A stretch of DNA of 11,780 nt. Origin: Acidobacteriota bacterium. GTDB taxonomy: Bacteria > Acidobacteriota > Vicinamibacteria > Vicinamibacterales > 2-12-FULL-66-21. The DNA is taken from positions 1 to 11,780 of the forward strand of contig JABFWM010000500.1 of the NCBI GenBank assembly GCA_013362195.1. Reading direction: 5' to 3'. Under the pieces are notes generated by a model, which searched no databases, was not told the origin of the DNA, and worked only from the letters and a program-made list of their open reading frames with translations. Made by a program: the position numbers and the translations under genes. This document shows positions 1 to 7,837 of this stretch, piece by piece. Positions within the stretch are counted from its first letter, which is position 1. The number at the start of each line of letters is the position of its first letter.

Positions 1-2305
1 GGTTGAACCCCTTGTCGATCGGGGCGGTCAGGATGTCCTGCCCGCCGTGCCACGCGACCATGGCGGCGCGCACCTGGTCGCGATTCATGCCCTGCGCGAG
101 CATCCCATCGAGCTTCGGATTCAGCTCCTGCAGCCCATGACAACTCGGGCCCATCGGGCAGTTGTTCATCGGCGCACGGCAGCCGCACGTGCACATGATG
201 TCGCTCTCGAGCTGCTTCCGAAGCTCGCTCTTCTGGACCGCCTGACCCTCCGGCGACGAGGACACCGGCTGCGCCCGCGCGGTGACGGGCAGCACGAGCA
301 GCACCAGCAGCAGCACGGTCGTCGCCGCCGCTTCGGCGGGCAGTTTCGCGGTCGCGAAGGCAAACGCGCTCTCCGGCAGCAGCGCGAGCCCGGTGCCGAA
401 CGCGAGGACGCCGAACCCGAGCCAGATCCAGTTGATCAGGGGATTGATCGTAATCGTATAGGTCGCCGTCTGGGTGGCGACGTCATAGCCCGCGAGCACG
501 ATGTAGAGGTCCTCGCCGGCCGCGCGGCGGATCGCCACCTCCGTCGTCGGCTCCTGCTCGTGCTTGTTGAAGAACCACTTCGCCGGCGTCATCTCCGCGA
601 TGGGCGCGCCGCCGCGCGACACGGTGACGCGGCCGGTGATCATCTGTTTCTGTTCGTCGCTCGTCACCGTCAGCGCGTCGTGCTGGATCGTGAACCTGCC
701 GAGGGTCGCGTGCTCGCCCGGCTTCAAGAGCACCTGCAGGTCCCGCTTGAAGCCCTGCCCCGCAAACCCGAGGAACATCAGCACGATGCCGAGGTGAACG
801 ATGTAGCCGCCGTAGCGGCGCCGCGATCGTCCGACGAGCCCGATGATCGCGGTGAAGAAGTCGGTGCCGGTGGCGCCGCGGCGGACGCGAGCGCCGCCGA
901 TGAACTCCTGCGCGATGGTCACGAACACGAACGCGCAGAGCGCGAAACAGATCCCGGACGCCCACATCGGAATGCCGAACGCGTACACCGCCCCCGCGGT
1001 CACGAGCGCGGCTCCCGCCGGCCAGGCGAACTGATCGAGCATCGCGGCGCGGCTCGATTTCCGCCACGCGAGCAGCGGACCGATCCCGGTCAGTACGAGG
1101 AGCAGCAGCCCGATCGGCTGCATCCACTTGTTGAAGAACGGCGGACCGACCGTGAGGCGCTGCCCCGTCAGCGTTTCGCTCAACGTCGGGAACATCGTTG
1201 CGAACAGGACGAAGAACGCCGAGAAGAGGAGGATCCAGTTGTTGGCCAGGAAGGCCGCTTCGCGCGACGCCCACGAATCGAGCTCGTGCCGCGCCTTCAA
1301 CAGCGGCAACCGGTAGATGACCAGCCCGAAGCTGAACGTCAGCAGCGACACCATGAAGACGGTGAACATCCACGCCAGCTCGCGGTCCTCGCCGAACGCG
1401 TGCACCGACTGCACGACGCCGGAGCGCGTCATGAACGTGCCGAAGATCGTCAGGAAGAACGTGACGATGACCAGCGTGACGTTCCAGACCCGCAGCATGC
1501 CGCGGCGCTCCTGGACCATCACGGAGTGCAGGAAGGCGGTCGCCGTGAACCAGGGCAGCAGGCCGGCGTTCTCGACCGGATCCCAGCCCCAGAAGCCGCC
1601 CCATCCGAGCTCCTCGTACGCCCACAGCATCCCGAGCGTGAGACCGAAGGTGAGGAACAGCCATCCGATCATCGTCCAGCGCCGCACCGCCCGCAGCCAC
1701 GAATCGTCGAGATGTCCCGTGACGAGCGCCGCGATCCCGAATGCGTACGGAATCGTCATGGCCACGAACCCGGTGTACAGCGACGGCGGGTGAATCGCCA
1801 TGTAGAAGTTCTGCAGGAGCGGGTTGAGCCCCTTGCCGTCGGTGGGCGTCTGCGCGAGAAAGGTCGAGAACGGGTTGTTGTGGATCACCATCAGGAAGAG
1901 GAAGAACATCTCCGTCGCGGAGATGACCGCCACCACCCAGGGAATGAGCTCGCGCTGCCGCTCGCGGTTCATCGCGACCGCGACGGTGCCGAAGACCGAG
2001 AGCAGGAACACCCAGAACATGATCGAGCCGTCGAGCCCGCCCCAGTAGGAGGCGAATTTGTAGGCGAGCGGCTGCGCGCTGTCGGAGTAGCGCTGGACGT
2101 ACTTGATCGAGTAGTTGCCGGTGACGAACGCGTGCACGATGATCGCCGACGCGACGGTCATCAGTGCGGCGACGAGGTAGAAGGCGCCGACGCCGCTTTC
2201 GATCAACCGGCGCGACCGCCGCCGTGCGCCGGCGACGGAGCTGGCGAGCGCGTAACTGGCGACGACAAAGCTCGCCAGCAGGAGAAACGTGCCGAGCGTG
2301 GCCAT
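1..2305 (-). CDS. ccmF: Cytochrome c heme lyase CcmF with fused CcmH-like C-terminal domain (3' end outside window)
   Basis: CcmF takes heme from holo-CcmE and joins it to apocytochrome c at the outer face of the membrane. The ATG at 2305-2303 opens a frame with no stop through position 2, giving 768 visible codons. The polytopic CcmF part (about residues 1-655) has the tryptophan-rich heme-handling motif GWGGFWGWDPVENA at 234-247. It also has histidines H172 (in AIHPPS), H260, H302 and H504, which match the four conserved CcmF histidines in order and spacing. The frame then continues through a second hydrophobic stretch ending ARAQ near residue 680, like a signal anchor. A CcmH-type segment follows, with CTCGC at 705-709 and further cysteines at 716 and 722. 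CcmF is usually about 650 residues and CcmH separate, so this is a fusion. Start choice: ccmE ends 7 bases upstream, and AAGG overlapping its stop can serve as ribosome binding site. CcmF identity is very secure; CcmH identity rests on the motif. Confidence 0.95.
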   Translation of the reverse strand, partial: MATLGTFLLLASFVVASYALASSVAGARRRSRRLIESGVGAFYLVAALMTVASAIIVHAFVTGNYSIKYVQRYSDSAQPLAYKFASYWGGLDGSIMFWVFLLSVFGTVAVAMNRERQRELIPWVVAVISATEMFFLFLMVIHNNPFSTFLAQTPTDGKGLNPLLQNFYMAIHPPSLYTGFVAMTIPYAFGIAALVTGHLDDSWLRAVRRWTMIGWLFLTFGLTLGMLWAYEELGWGGFWGWDPVENAGLLPWFTATAFLHSVMVQERRGMLRVWNVTLVIVTFFLTIFGTFMTRSGVVQSVHAFGEDRELAWMFTVFMVSLLTFSFGLVIYRLPLLKARHELDSWASREAAFLANNWILLFSAFFVLFATMFPTLSETLTGQRLTVGPPFFNKWMQPIGLLLLVLTGIGPLLAWRKSSRAAMLDQFAWPAGAALVTAGAVYAFGIPMWASGICFALCAFVFVTIAQEFIGGARVRRGATGTDFFTAIIGLVGRSRRRYGGYIVHLGIVLMFLGFAGQGFKRDLQVLLKPGEHATLGRFTIQHDALTVTSDEQKQMITGRVTVSRGGAPIAEMTPAKWFFNKHEQEPTTEVAIRRAAGEDLYIVLAGYDVATQTATYTITINPLINWIWLGFGVLAFGTGLALLPESAFAFATAKLPAEAAATTVLLLVLLVLPVTARAQPVSSSPEGQAVQKSELRKQLESDIMCTCGCRAPMNNCPMGPSCHGLQELNPKLDGMLAQGMNRDQVRAAMVAWHGGQDILTAPIDKGFN

Positions 2306-2312
2306 GGAGACC

Positions 2313-2729
2313 TTAACTGCCGGCGGTGCCGGCCGGCGATTGCGGGTTGTACTTCGACGGGCACTTCGCCATCACGCCGTTCCTCTCGACGGCGAAGCCG
2401 TCAGGCCCGAGACGTCCCTTGAGCACCACTTCGGCGCCGTCCTTGAACGTGTCGGGGACCACGCCCGAGTAGCGCACCGGCACGACCTTGCCGTTGCTCT
2501 GCACCTGGAAACGGTAATCGAGCGTGTCGGGCCGGCGGAGGATCGACTTCTCGACGACGAACCCATGCAGCTGCAGGCGCTTGCCCTGCCACTCCCCGGG
2601 GTTCGCCATCACTTCGTCCACGTGCTTGTAGAACTCGGTGCCTTCGCTGAGCGTGGAGTACATCAGGCCCGCGAACGCGAGGCCGATGACGAGCAGGGTC
2701 GCACCGATCTTGATGGGTCTGCTTGACAT
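2313..2729 (-). CDS. ccmE: Cytochrome c maturation heme chaperone CcmE, CxxxY type
   Basis: CcmE is a membrane-anchored periplasmic heme chaperone that receives heme from CcmC and hands it to CcmF. The 138-residue protein has one N-terminal membrane anchor (about residues 7-25). An OB-fold-type beta domain follows, with LQLHGFVVEKSI near 52-63, RFQVQSNGKVVPVRYSGVVPDTF near 73-95 (quoted only in part by the family signature VRYSGVVPDTF) and a GAEVVLKG strand. The heme-binding position is unusual: proteobacterial CcmE has HxxxY, while here the segment is AKCPSKYNP, with C123 and Y127. This CxxxY form is known from archaea and Desulfovibrio-like bacteria. Length and fold match the family, which normally runs about 130-160 residues. 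It is immediately upstream of ccmF, with 7 bases between stop and next start, so the two are almost certainly co-transcribed. The upstream AGG about 10 bases before the ATG is a modest ribosome binding site. Confidence 0.93.
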   Translation of the reverse strand: MSSRPIKIGATLLVIGLAFAGLMYSTLSEGTEFYKHVDEVMANPGEWQGKRLQLHGFVVEKSILRRPDTLDYRFQVQSNGKVVPVRYSGVVPDTFKDGAEVVLKGRLGPDGFAVERNGVMAKCPSKYNPQSPAGTAGS

Positions 2730-2933
2730 ATCGGTAGCCTGTCGAGAGCGTTACCCCCCCAGAATAACCCAGTCGGGCGTGTCTCTGCAGCTGGGCCGCA
2801 CCTCGAAAAGCGGCGTTTCCGCCGGAACTCGCGTGCCCGCCGGATTTCTCGCGCCCGCGCGGGCCGTTTCCGGTCCCGCAACGCCGCGCTCCTCACTTAA
2901 TGGAGTCGGGAAACGCCGCCTGGTGACGCGAGC

Positions 2934-3500
2934 TCAGGCGCCGCCCACGCGCCGCAGCATCTGATACACGGTCGCGACCGGCAGTCCGACCACGTTCGAC
3001 CACGAGCCGTCGATCCAGTCGACGAACCGGGCCGCGTATCCCTGAATCGCGTAGGCGCCCGCCTTCCCTTCCGGCTCGCCAGTCTGGATGTAGGTGTCGA
3101 TTTCTTCCGGGCTGAGCGCGACGAAGCTGACGCGCGTGCGCACTGCCGCCGCCAGCTCCCGATCGGACGTCGCGATCACGACGCCCGTGAACACGTCGTG
3201 CACGGTCCCGGACAGGAGCGTCAGCATGCGGATCATGTCGAGCCGATCGGCGGGCTTGCCCAGGATCTCGCCGCGCGCGACGACGACGGTGTCCGCGGCC
3301 ACGACGGTACTGCCCGCGTCCCGGCATTCGTTCGCGATCGCATCGGCCTTGTCGCGCGCGACGCGCAGGACGTACTGCTCGGGACTTTCGTCGGGATGCA
3401 GGCGCTCGTCCACGTTCGCCGGCCGCACCGTGAATTCGAACCCGCTGCCCGCGAGCAGCTCCGCGCGGCGCGGTGACGCCGACGCAAGGATCAGGCGCAT
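2934..3500 (-). CDS. maf: Maf family nucleoside triphosphate pyrophosphatase
   Basis: Maf proteins hydrolyse non-canonical or excess nucleoside triphosphates (dTTP, UTP or modified pyrimidines) to monophosphate and pyrophosphate in the cytoplasm. The 188-residue product has the full family signature. The N-terminal SASPRR loop is at 7-12, the catalytic ADTVV with D70 follows, then the GKP lysine at K82, GTVHDVFTGV at 98-107, GKAGAYAIQG at 145-154 and NVVGLP at 169-174. The Q153 and K82 arrangement resembles the YhdE (dTTP/UTP) branch rather than the YceF (m7GTP) branch; that subfamily assignment is from memory. The length equals the family norm. The start is the ATG beginning MRLILASASPRR, the standard Maf N-terminus. 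The next gene to the right diverges from a start only 10 bases away. About 200 bases separate the maf stop from ccmE, so co-transcription with ccm genes is possible but not shown. Confidence 0.95.
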   Translation of the reverse strand: MRLILASASPRRAELLAGSGFEFTVRPANVDERLHPDESPEQYVLRVARDKADAIANECRDAGSTVVAADTVVVARGEILGKPADRLDMIRMLTLLSGTVHDVFTGVVIATSDRELAAAVRTRVSFVALSPEEIDTYIQTGEPEGKAGAYAIQGYAARFVDWIDGSWSNVVGLPVATVYQMLRRVGGA

Positions 3501-3510
3501 CTCGGGTCTG

Positions 3511-3813
3511 ATGGTAACATCGCCGATCGTGCTTCCCCTTCAGAGCGTGACGTCGAAGATGCTCGCGGAAATCCTCCGGCGGCAGCCCGCGTCACAAGAA
3601 CGAACGGCCTTCGCGTGGTCGGTCGCGGTCGGTCCCGCGCTGGCGCGCGTGACGGCCGTGGACCTCGACGCCGGCGGCGTGCTGCGCGTGCACGTGCGCG
3701 ATGCGCGGTGGGCGCGGGAGCTCGAGCGTGCGCGCGACGTCGTGCTCACACGCCTGCGCATGCTGCTCGGCGACGATCACGTCATCCGGATGGATGTATG
3801 CGTGAACCCGTAA
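3511..3813 (+). CDS. DUF721 domain protein, short DciA-like
   Basis: DUF721 proteins include DciA, the loader of replicative helicase DnaB in bacteria without DnaC. The 100-residue product shows the family pattern: an N-terminal helix MLAEILRRQP, then a W-x-x-x-VGPALARVT segment, a strand GVLRVHV and D-A-R-WARELERARDVVLTRLRMLLG, ending in a short RMDVCV strand. It consists of the DUF721 core alone, without the zinc-ribbon-like or basic extensions some homologues have. The start is uncertain. ATG at 3511 gives 100 residues, while ATG at 3559 gives 84 and begins directly at the conserved helix. Neither has a strong ribosome binding site. A possible extended -10 (TGGTAACAT at 3512-3520) overlaps the first ATG and would favour the later start. 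Its stop lies 16 bases inside the thiolase gene, so the two are translationally coupled. Family call is good; a role in helicase loading is inferred. Confidence 0.8.
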   Translation: MVTSPIVLPLQSVTSKMLAEILRRQPASQERTAFAWSVAVGPALARVTAVDLDAGGVLRVHVRDARWARELERARDVVLTRLRMLLGDDHVIRMDVCVNP

Positions 3814-4979
3814 TCCTCTCGGCCGTCCGGACCGCGACCGGCAGGTTTCTCGGCGGCCTCAAGGACTTCACCGCCCCGCAGCTCGGCGCCGTGGCCGTGC
3901 GCGAAGCGGTCCGGCGGGCGGGCCTCGAGCCGGCCGCGATCGACGAATGCATCATGGGGAACGTCGTCACCGCGGGCGAAGGCCAGAATCCCGCACGGCA
4001 GGCGGCCTTGCACGGCGGTCTCTCCGATCACGTGGCCGCCATGACCATCAATAAGGTGTGCGGGTCGGGCCTGAAGGCCGTGATGCTCGCCGCGCAAGGC
4101 ATCGTCGCCGGGGACATCGACATCGCCGTGGCCGGCGGCATGGAGTCGATGAGCAACGCGCCCTATCTCCTGCCGCGCGTCCGTGAAGGGCTGCGCATGG
4201 GCAACGGCACGATCGTCGACGCGATGATCACCGACGGGCTGTGGTGCGCGTTCGAGCAGTGCCACATGGGCATGGCCGGCGAACACGTCGCCGAGCACTT
4301 CAAGGTGCGCCGCGACGAACAGGACCGCTATGCGGCCGAGAGCCACCGCAAGGCCGCGCACGCCACGCGCGAGGGATGGTTCCGCGACGAGATCGTGCCG
4401 ATCGAGATTTCACCGAAGAAGGGCGCCGCCGTGACCTTCGACCGCGACGAGCCGATCCGCGAGGACACGACCGTCGAGGCGCTTGCCGCGCTGAAGCCGA
4501 TCTTCAAGACGGACGGCAGCGTCACCGCGGGCAACGCGCCCGGGGTGAACGATGGCGCCGCCGCACTCGTCGTGGCGAGCCGCGAGAAGGCGCAGGCGCT
4601 CGGCCGGGCGCCGATGGCGCGCATCGTCGGGCAGGCCACGAGCGGCCTTCCGCCGAAGCTGGTCCTGATGACCCCGGTGGAATCGATTCGCAAGGTGGCA
4701 GACAAAGTCGGGTGGACGCTCGCCGATGTCGATCTGTTCGAGATCAACGAGGCGTTCTCGGTGCAGGCGGTCGCCGTCCTTCGCGAGCTGGGGATCGATC
4801 CCGCGAAGGTCAACGTTCATGGCGGCGCGGTCGCCCTCGGCCATCCGATTGGCGCGAGCGGCGCGCGTGTGCTGACGACGCTGTTGTATGCGCTGAAGCG
4901 GCGCAACCTGACGCGTGGCATCGCGTCGCTGTGCCTCGGCGGCGGCAACGGCGTCGCCCTCGCGGTCGAGCGCCTGTAG
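3798..4979 (+). CDS. Acetyl-CoA C-acetyltransferase (thiolase)
   Basis: This thiolase condenses two acetyl-CoA to acetoacetyl-CoA, or runs the reverse cleavage, in the cytoplasm. The 393-residue length is standard. All active-site elements are present: the acyl-accepting cysteine C88 in NKVCGSGLKAV, NEAF at 317-320, H349 in GHPIGASGAR, and the acid/base cysteine C379 in CLGGGNG. GGMESMSNAPYLLP and HMGMAGEH are typical of biosynthetic-type acetoacetyl-CoA thiolases (AtoB/PhaA/ThlA group). I cannot distinguish those names by sequence, so no symbol is given. The ATG at 3798 begins MREPVILSAVRT, the normal N-terminus, preceded by GGATGG about 5-7 bases upstream. It overlaps the DUF721 stop by 16 bases. 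The next gene downstream encodes the enzyme for the following step, 3-hydroxybutyryl-CoA dehydrogenase. The pair supports polyhydroxybutyrate or C4 acyl-CoA metabolism in either direction. Confidence 0.94.
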   Translation: MREPVILSAVRTATGRFLGGLKDFTAPQLGAVAVREAVRRAGLEPAAIDECIMGNVVTAGEGQNPARQAALHGGLSDHVAAMTINKVCGSGLKAVMLAAQGIVAGDIDIAVAGGMESMSNAPYLLPRVREGLRMGNGTIVDAMITDGLWCAFEQCHMGMAGEHVAEHFKVRRDEQDRYAAESHRKAAHATREGWFRDEIVPIEISPKKGAAVTFDRDEPIREDTTVEALAALKPIFKTDGSVTAGNAPGVNDGAAALVVASREKAQALGRAPMARIVGQATSGLPPKLVLMTPVESIRKVADKVGWTLADVDLFEINEAFSVQAVAVLRELGIDPAKVNVHGGAVALGHPIGASGARVLTTLLYALKRRNLTRGIASLCLGGGNGVALAVERL

Positions 4980-5095
4980 CGTCCGCCTTCAGCCGGAAGG
5001 GCGTCGCTCGCAACCGAGCGCGTGTCGCGTCCGCCTTCAGGCGGAAGGGCGGCGCTCGCAACGGAGCGCGTGTCGCGTCCGCCTTCAGGCGGAAG
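4979..5095 (+). repeat. 48-base tandem repeat, 2.4 copies, with internal palindrome
   Basis: Units start at 4979, 5027 and 5075, with a partial third copy ending at 5095. Each begins GCGTCCGCCTTCAG and continues [C/G]CGGAAG. Copies two and three contain the perfect palindrome CCGCCTTCAGGCGG (five-base arms, TTCA loop); copy one has a C/G mismatch in the arm. The spacer reads GGGCG[T/G]CGCTCGCAAC with a few substitutions, then [C/G]GAGCGCGTGTC. The array begins on the last base of the thiolase stop codon and ends 14 bases before the dehydrogenase ATG. The last copy supplies GGAAG, the only purine-rich stretch near that start, partly inside the hairpin arm. The 48-base period equals 16 codons, so the repeats cause no frame change. 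Confidence 0.9.
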
Positions 5096-5109
5096 ATTCA
5101 CGGTTTCCT

Positions 5110-5955
5110 ATGATTCAACGCATCGGCGTCGTCGGGGCGGGCACGATGGGCAACGGCATCGCCCAGGTCTTCGCGCAGGCCGGATTTGTCGTGCGCCTGA
5201 TCGATGCCGTGCCGGCCGCCCTCGAGCGCGCGCGCGGCACCATCGAGAAGAGCCTGACGAAGTTCGTCGAGAAGGGCCGGCTCACCGCCGCGGATCGCGA
5301 GGCCGCGCTGGCGCATCTGTCGATCGGCACGAACCTCGACGAGCTCGCCGACGTCGATTACGTCATCGAGGCGATCGCCGAGCAGGCCGAGGCGAAGGCC
5401 GGCGTGTTCACGCGGCTCGACGCGATCACGAGGCCGCACGTGATCCTCGCGTCGAACACCTCGTCGATCTCGATCACCGTGCTCGGGGCCGCGACGGCGC
5501 GCCCCGATCGCGTGCTCGGCATGCACTTCATGAATCCGGTGCCGCTGATGTCGCTGGTGGAGCTGATTCGCGGCCAGGCGACGTCCGCCGAATCGATGCT
5601 CACGGCAACGAACCTGTGCATGCAGCTTGGCAAGACCGCGGTCGAGGCCGCCGATTATCCCGGCTTCATCGCGAACCGCATCCTGATGCCGATGATCAAC
5701 GAGGCGATCTACGCGGTGATGGAAGGCGTCGGCACGCCGGAGGCGATCGACACCGTGATGAAGCTCGGGATGAACCATCCGATGGGGCCGCTCACGCTCG
5801 CCGACTTCATCGGCCTCGACGTCTGCCTGGCGATCCTCGACGTCCTGCATCAGGGGCTTGGCGATCCGAAGTATCGTCCCTGCCCGCTGCTCCGCCGCAT
5901 GGTCGCTGCCGGACACTTCGGTCGCAAGAGCGGCCGAGGGTTCTACTCGTATTAA
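5110..5955 (+). CDS. hbd: 3-hydroxybutyryl-CoA dehydrogenase
   Basis: The enzyme interconverts acetoacetyl-CoA and 3-hydroxybutyryl-CoA using NAD(P)H. The 281-residue product has the two-domain layout of the family. The N-terminal Rossmann fold carries GAGTMG at 9-14 and D32 at the end of the second strand, suggesting NAD preference. The substrate and catalytic residues S118 (in SNTSSISI), H139 (in MHFMNPVP), E151 and N189 (in FIANRI) fall at the spacing known from clostridial Hbd. The C-terminal helical domain has NHPMGPLTLADFIGLDVCL and ends in GRKSGRGFYSY, the usual terminus. The ATG at 5110 gives the canonical MIQRIGVVGAGTMG start; upstream in-frame codons run into the repeat array. The thiolase gene lies 130 bases upstream on the same strand. 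The ribosome binding site is poor: the nearest purine run is GGAAG 14 bases away, inside a repeat. Confidence 0.95.
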   Translation: MIQRIGVVGAGTMGNGIAQVFAQAGFVVRLIDAVPAALERARGTIEKSLTKFVEKGRLTAADREAALAHLSIGTNLDELADVDYVIEAIAEQAEAKAGVFTRLDAITRPHVILASNTSSISITVLGAATARPDRVLGMHFMNPVPLMSLVELIRGQATSAESMLTATNLCMQLGKTAVEAADYPGFIANRILMPMINEAIYAVMEGVGTPEAIDTVMKLGMNHPMGPLTLADFIGLDVCLAILDVLHQGLGDPKYRPCPLLRRMVAAGHFGRKSGRGFYSY

Positions 5956-5986
5956 AGTGTTCCTTTTTTGAACGTGTGCGCGGCGT

Positions 5987-6008
5987 GCGCCCGCCGTGCG
6001 GCGGGCGC
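5987..6008. repeat. Strong GC palindrome upstream of pilT
   Basis: Two perfect 9-base arms (GCGCCCGCC and GGCGGGCGC) flank a GTGC loop. It lies in the 147-base gap between hbd and pilT. A run of six T (5963-5969 region) precedes it rather than follows it, so on the plus strand it is not a standard intrinsic terminator. Read on the minus strand, the tract after the hairpin is A-rich, which also does not fit. It may still slow polymerase or mark the end of the hbd transcript. Otherwise it may be a copy of a dispersed repeat. I see no clear promoter for pilT in the rest of this gap. Confidence 0.6.
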
Positions 6009-6102
6009 GCAGACCGCGCATTGTCTCGCAAAATCGCGCGAAAATCCGTCGGCATTCGAGCGCGCCGGCGCGGGCACAGTCCTTGAACTGAGCGGGCGCA
6101 CG

Positions 6103-7269
<1,167 letters not shown>

Positions 7270-7309
7270 GACCTCGCGCGCTCCTCATCGCGGGGCGACA
7301 GGCATCAGC

Positions 7310-7354
7310 AGACCAGGAGGTCCCGGGCTTTCACGCTCGACGGCCTCCTGGTCT
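7310..7354. repeat. 11-base inverted repeat between convergent genes
   Basis: Perfect arms AGACCAGGAGG (7310-7320) and CCTCCTGGTCT (7344-7354) flank a 23-base loop, with one GT and one CG pair possible just inside. The element starts 40 bases after the pilT stop. Its right arm lies inside the 3' end of the convergent minus-strand gene, whose stop is at 7331-7333 in the loop. It could act as a transcription stop or RNA 3'-end protector for either gene. No T run follows on either strand, so intrinsic termination is not well supported. Confidence 0.65.
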
Positions 7355-7837
7355 CGACGTCTTCCGTAATCCGCTCGTCCGGATGACGGCCCACGTCATC
7401 GGCCCGAGGATGACCAGTTCGATCGCCAGCGCCTTCAGGTTGGCGACCCAGAATTCCGGCAGCCAGTAGCGGCGCGAGATCGCGGGAAAGAGGTGCAGGC
7501 GCGATTCGAAATAGCCGCGGCTGTAGGGCCACAGCGCCATCTCCCCCACCGGCGCGCTGGTGTCCGTGCCGAGCCAGTCGAGCAGCACGTGCGACCCCCA
7601 CGCCGCGGCTGCGGCGAGCGCCCACCGCAGGTTCCGCGTCCACATCCACACCAGTAAAAAGGTGAGCGCCGCCGCGCCGATGCTATGCGTCGGGCCACGG
7701 TGGGCGCCGATCACCAGGTCCAGATCGGCGGCCGCGCCGACCGCCGCAAGCCACCCGACCGTCTTCACGGACCGCGACGGCGCGAGGGTCCATCCCGCGG
7801 TCACTCCACCCAGCGCGTGTCCCACCGGCGACGGCAT
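7331..7837 (-). CDS. YdjM/DUF457-type inner-membrane putative metal-dependent hydrolase
   Basis: This 168-residue protein matches the family of small membrane proteins annotated as LexA-regulated, putative metal-dependent hydrolases (YdjM, PF04307). The family's polar residues are visible: MPSPVGHALGG at the N-terminus with H7, ADLDLVIGAHRGPTHS near 37-52 (acidic residues plus HRGxTHS), and HVLLDWLGTD near 83-92. Several hydrophobic stretches between these, such as AALTFLLVWMW and LAIELVILGPMTWAVI, are membrane segments. Together the histidines and aspartates look like a metal site at the membrane surface, but the substrate is unknown. The ATG gives the family's standard start. The upstream ribosome binding site is weak. 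It converges with pilT, 61 bases between stops, and diverges from recA across a 305-base region. The link between YdjM and the SOS response is from E. coli and is not evident here. Confidence 0.82.
   Translation of the reverse strand: MPSPVGHALGGVTAGWTLAPSRSVKTVGWLAAVGAAADLDLVIGAHRGPTHSIGAAALTFLLVWMWTRNLRWALAAAAAWGSHVLLDWLGTDTSAPVGEMALWPYSRGYFESRLHLFPAISRRYWLPEFWVANLKALAIELVILGPMTWAVIRTSGLRKTSRPGGRRA

Noticed and set aside
47..2422. Very long open frame (791 codons) on the plus strand opposite ccmF
   Set aside because: Its translation is Arg/His/Glu-rich with no domain character, as expected for an antisense frame in GC-rich DNA. The opposite strand encodes a clear CcmF with all its motifs.
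4241..5113. Long plus-strand frame overlapping the thiolase gene and repeats
   Set aside because: It is a shifted frame of the thiolase gene that stays open because the repeat period is a multiple of three. The translation is Arg-rich and without motifs.
6072..6087. Sigma-54-like site GGGCAC-N5-TTGAA before pilT
   Set aside because: The essential -12 GC is GA here, and a start from it would fall only a few bases before the ATG at 6103. Too weak to call without experimental evidence.
5968..6102. N-terminal extension of pilT from an upstream ATG at 5968
   Set aside because: The added residues (MNVCAACARRAAG and onwards) come from the palindrome region and have no PilT likeness.
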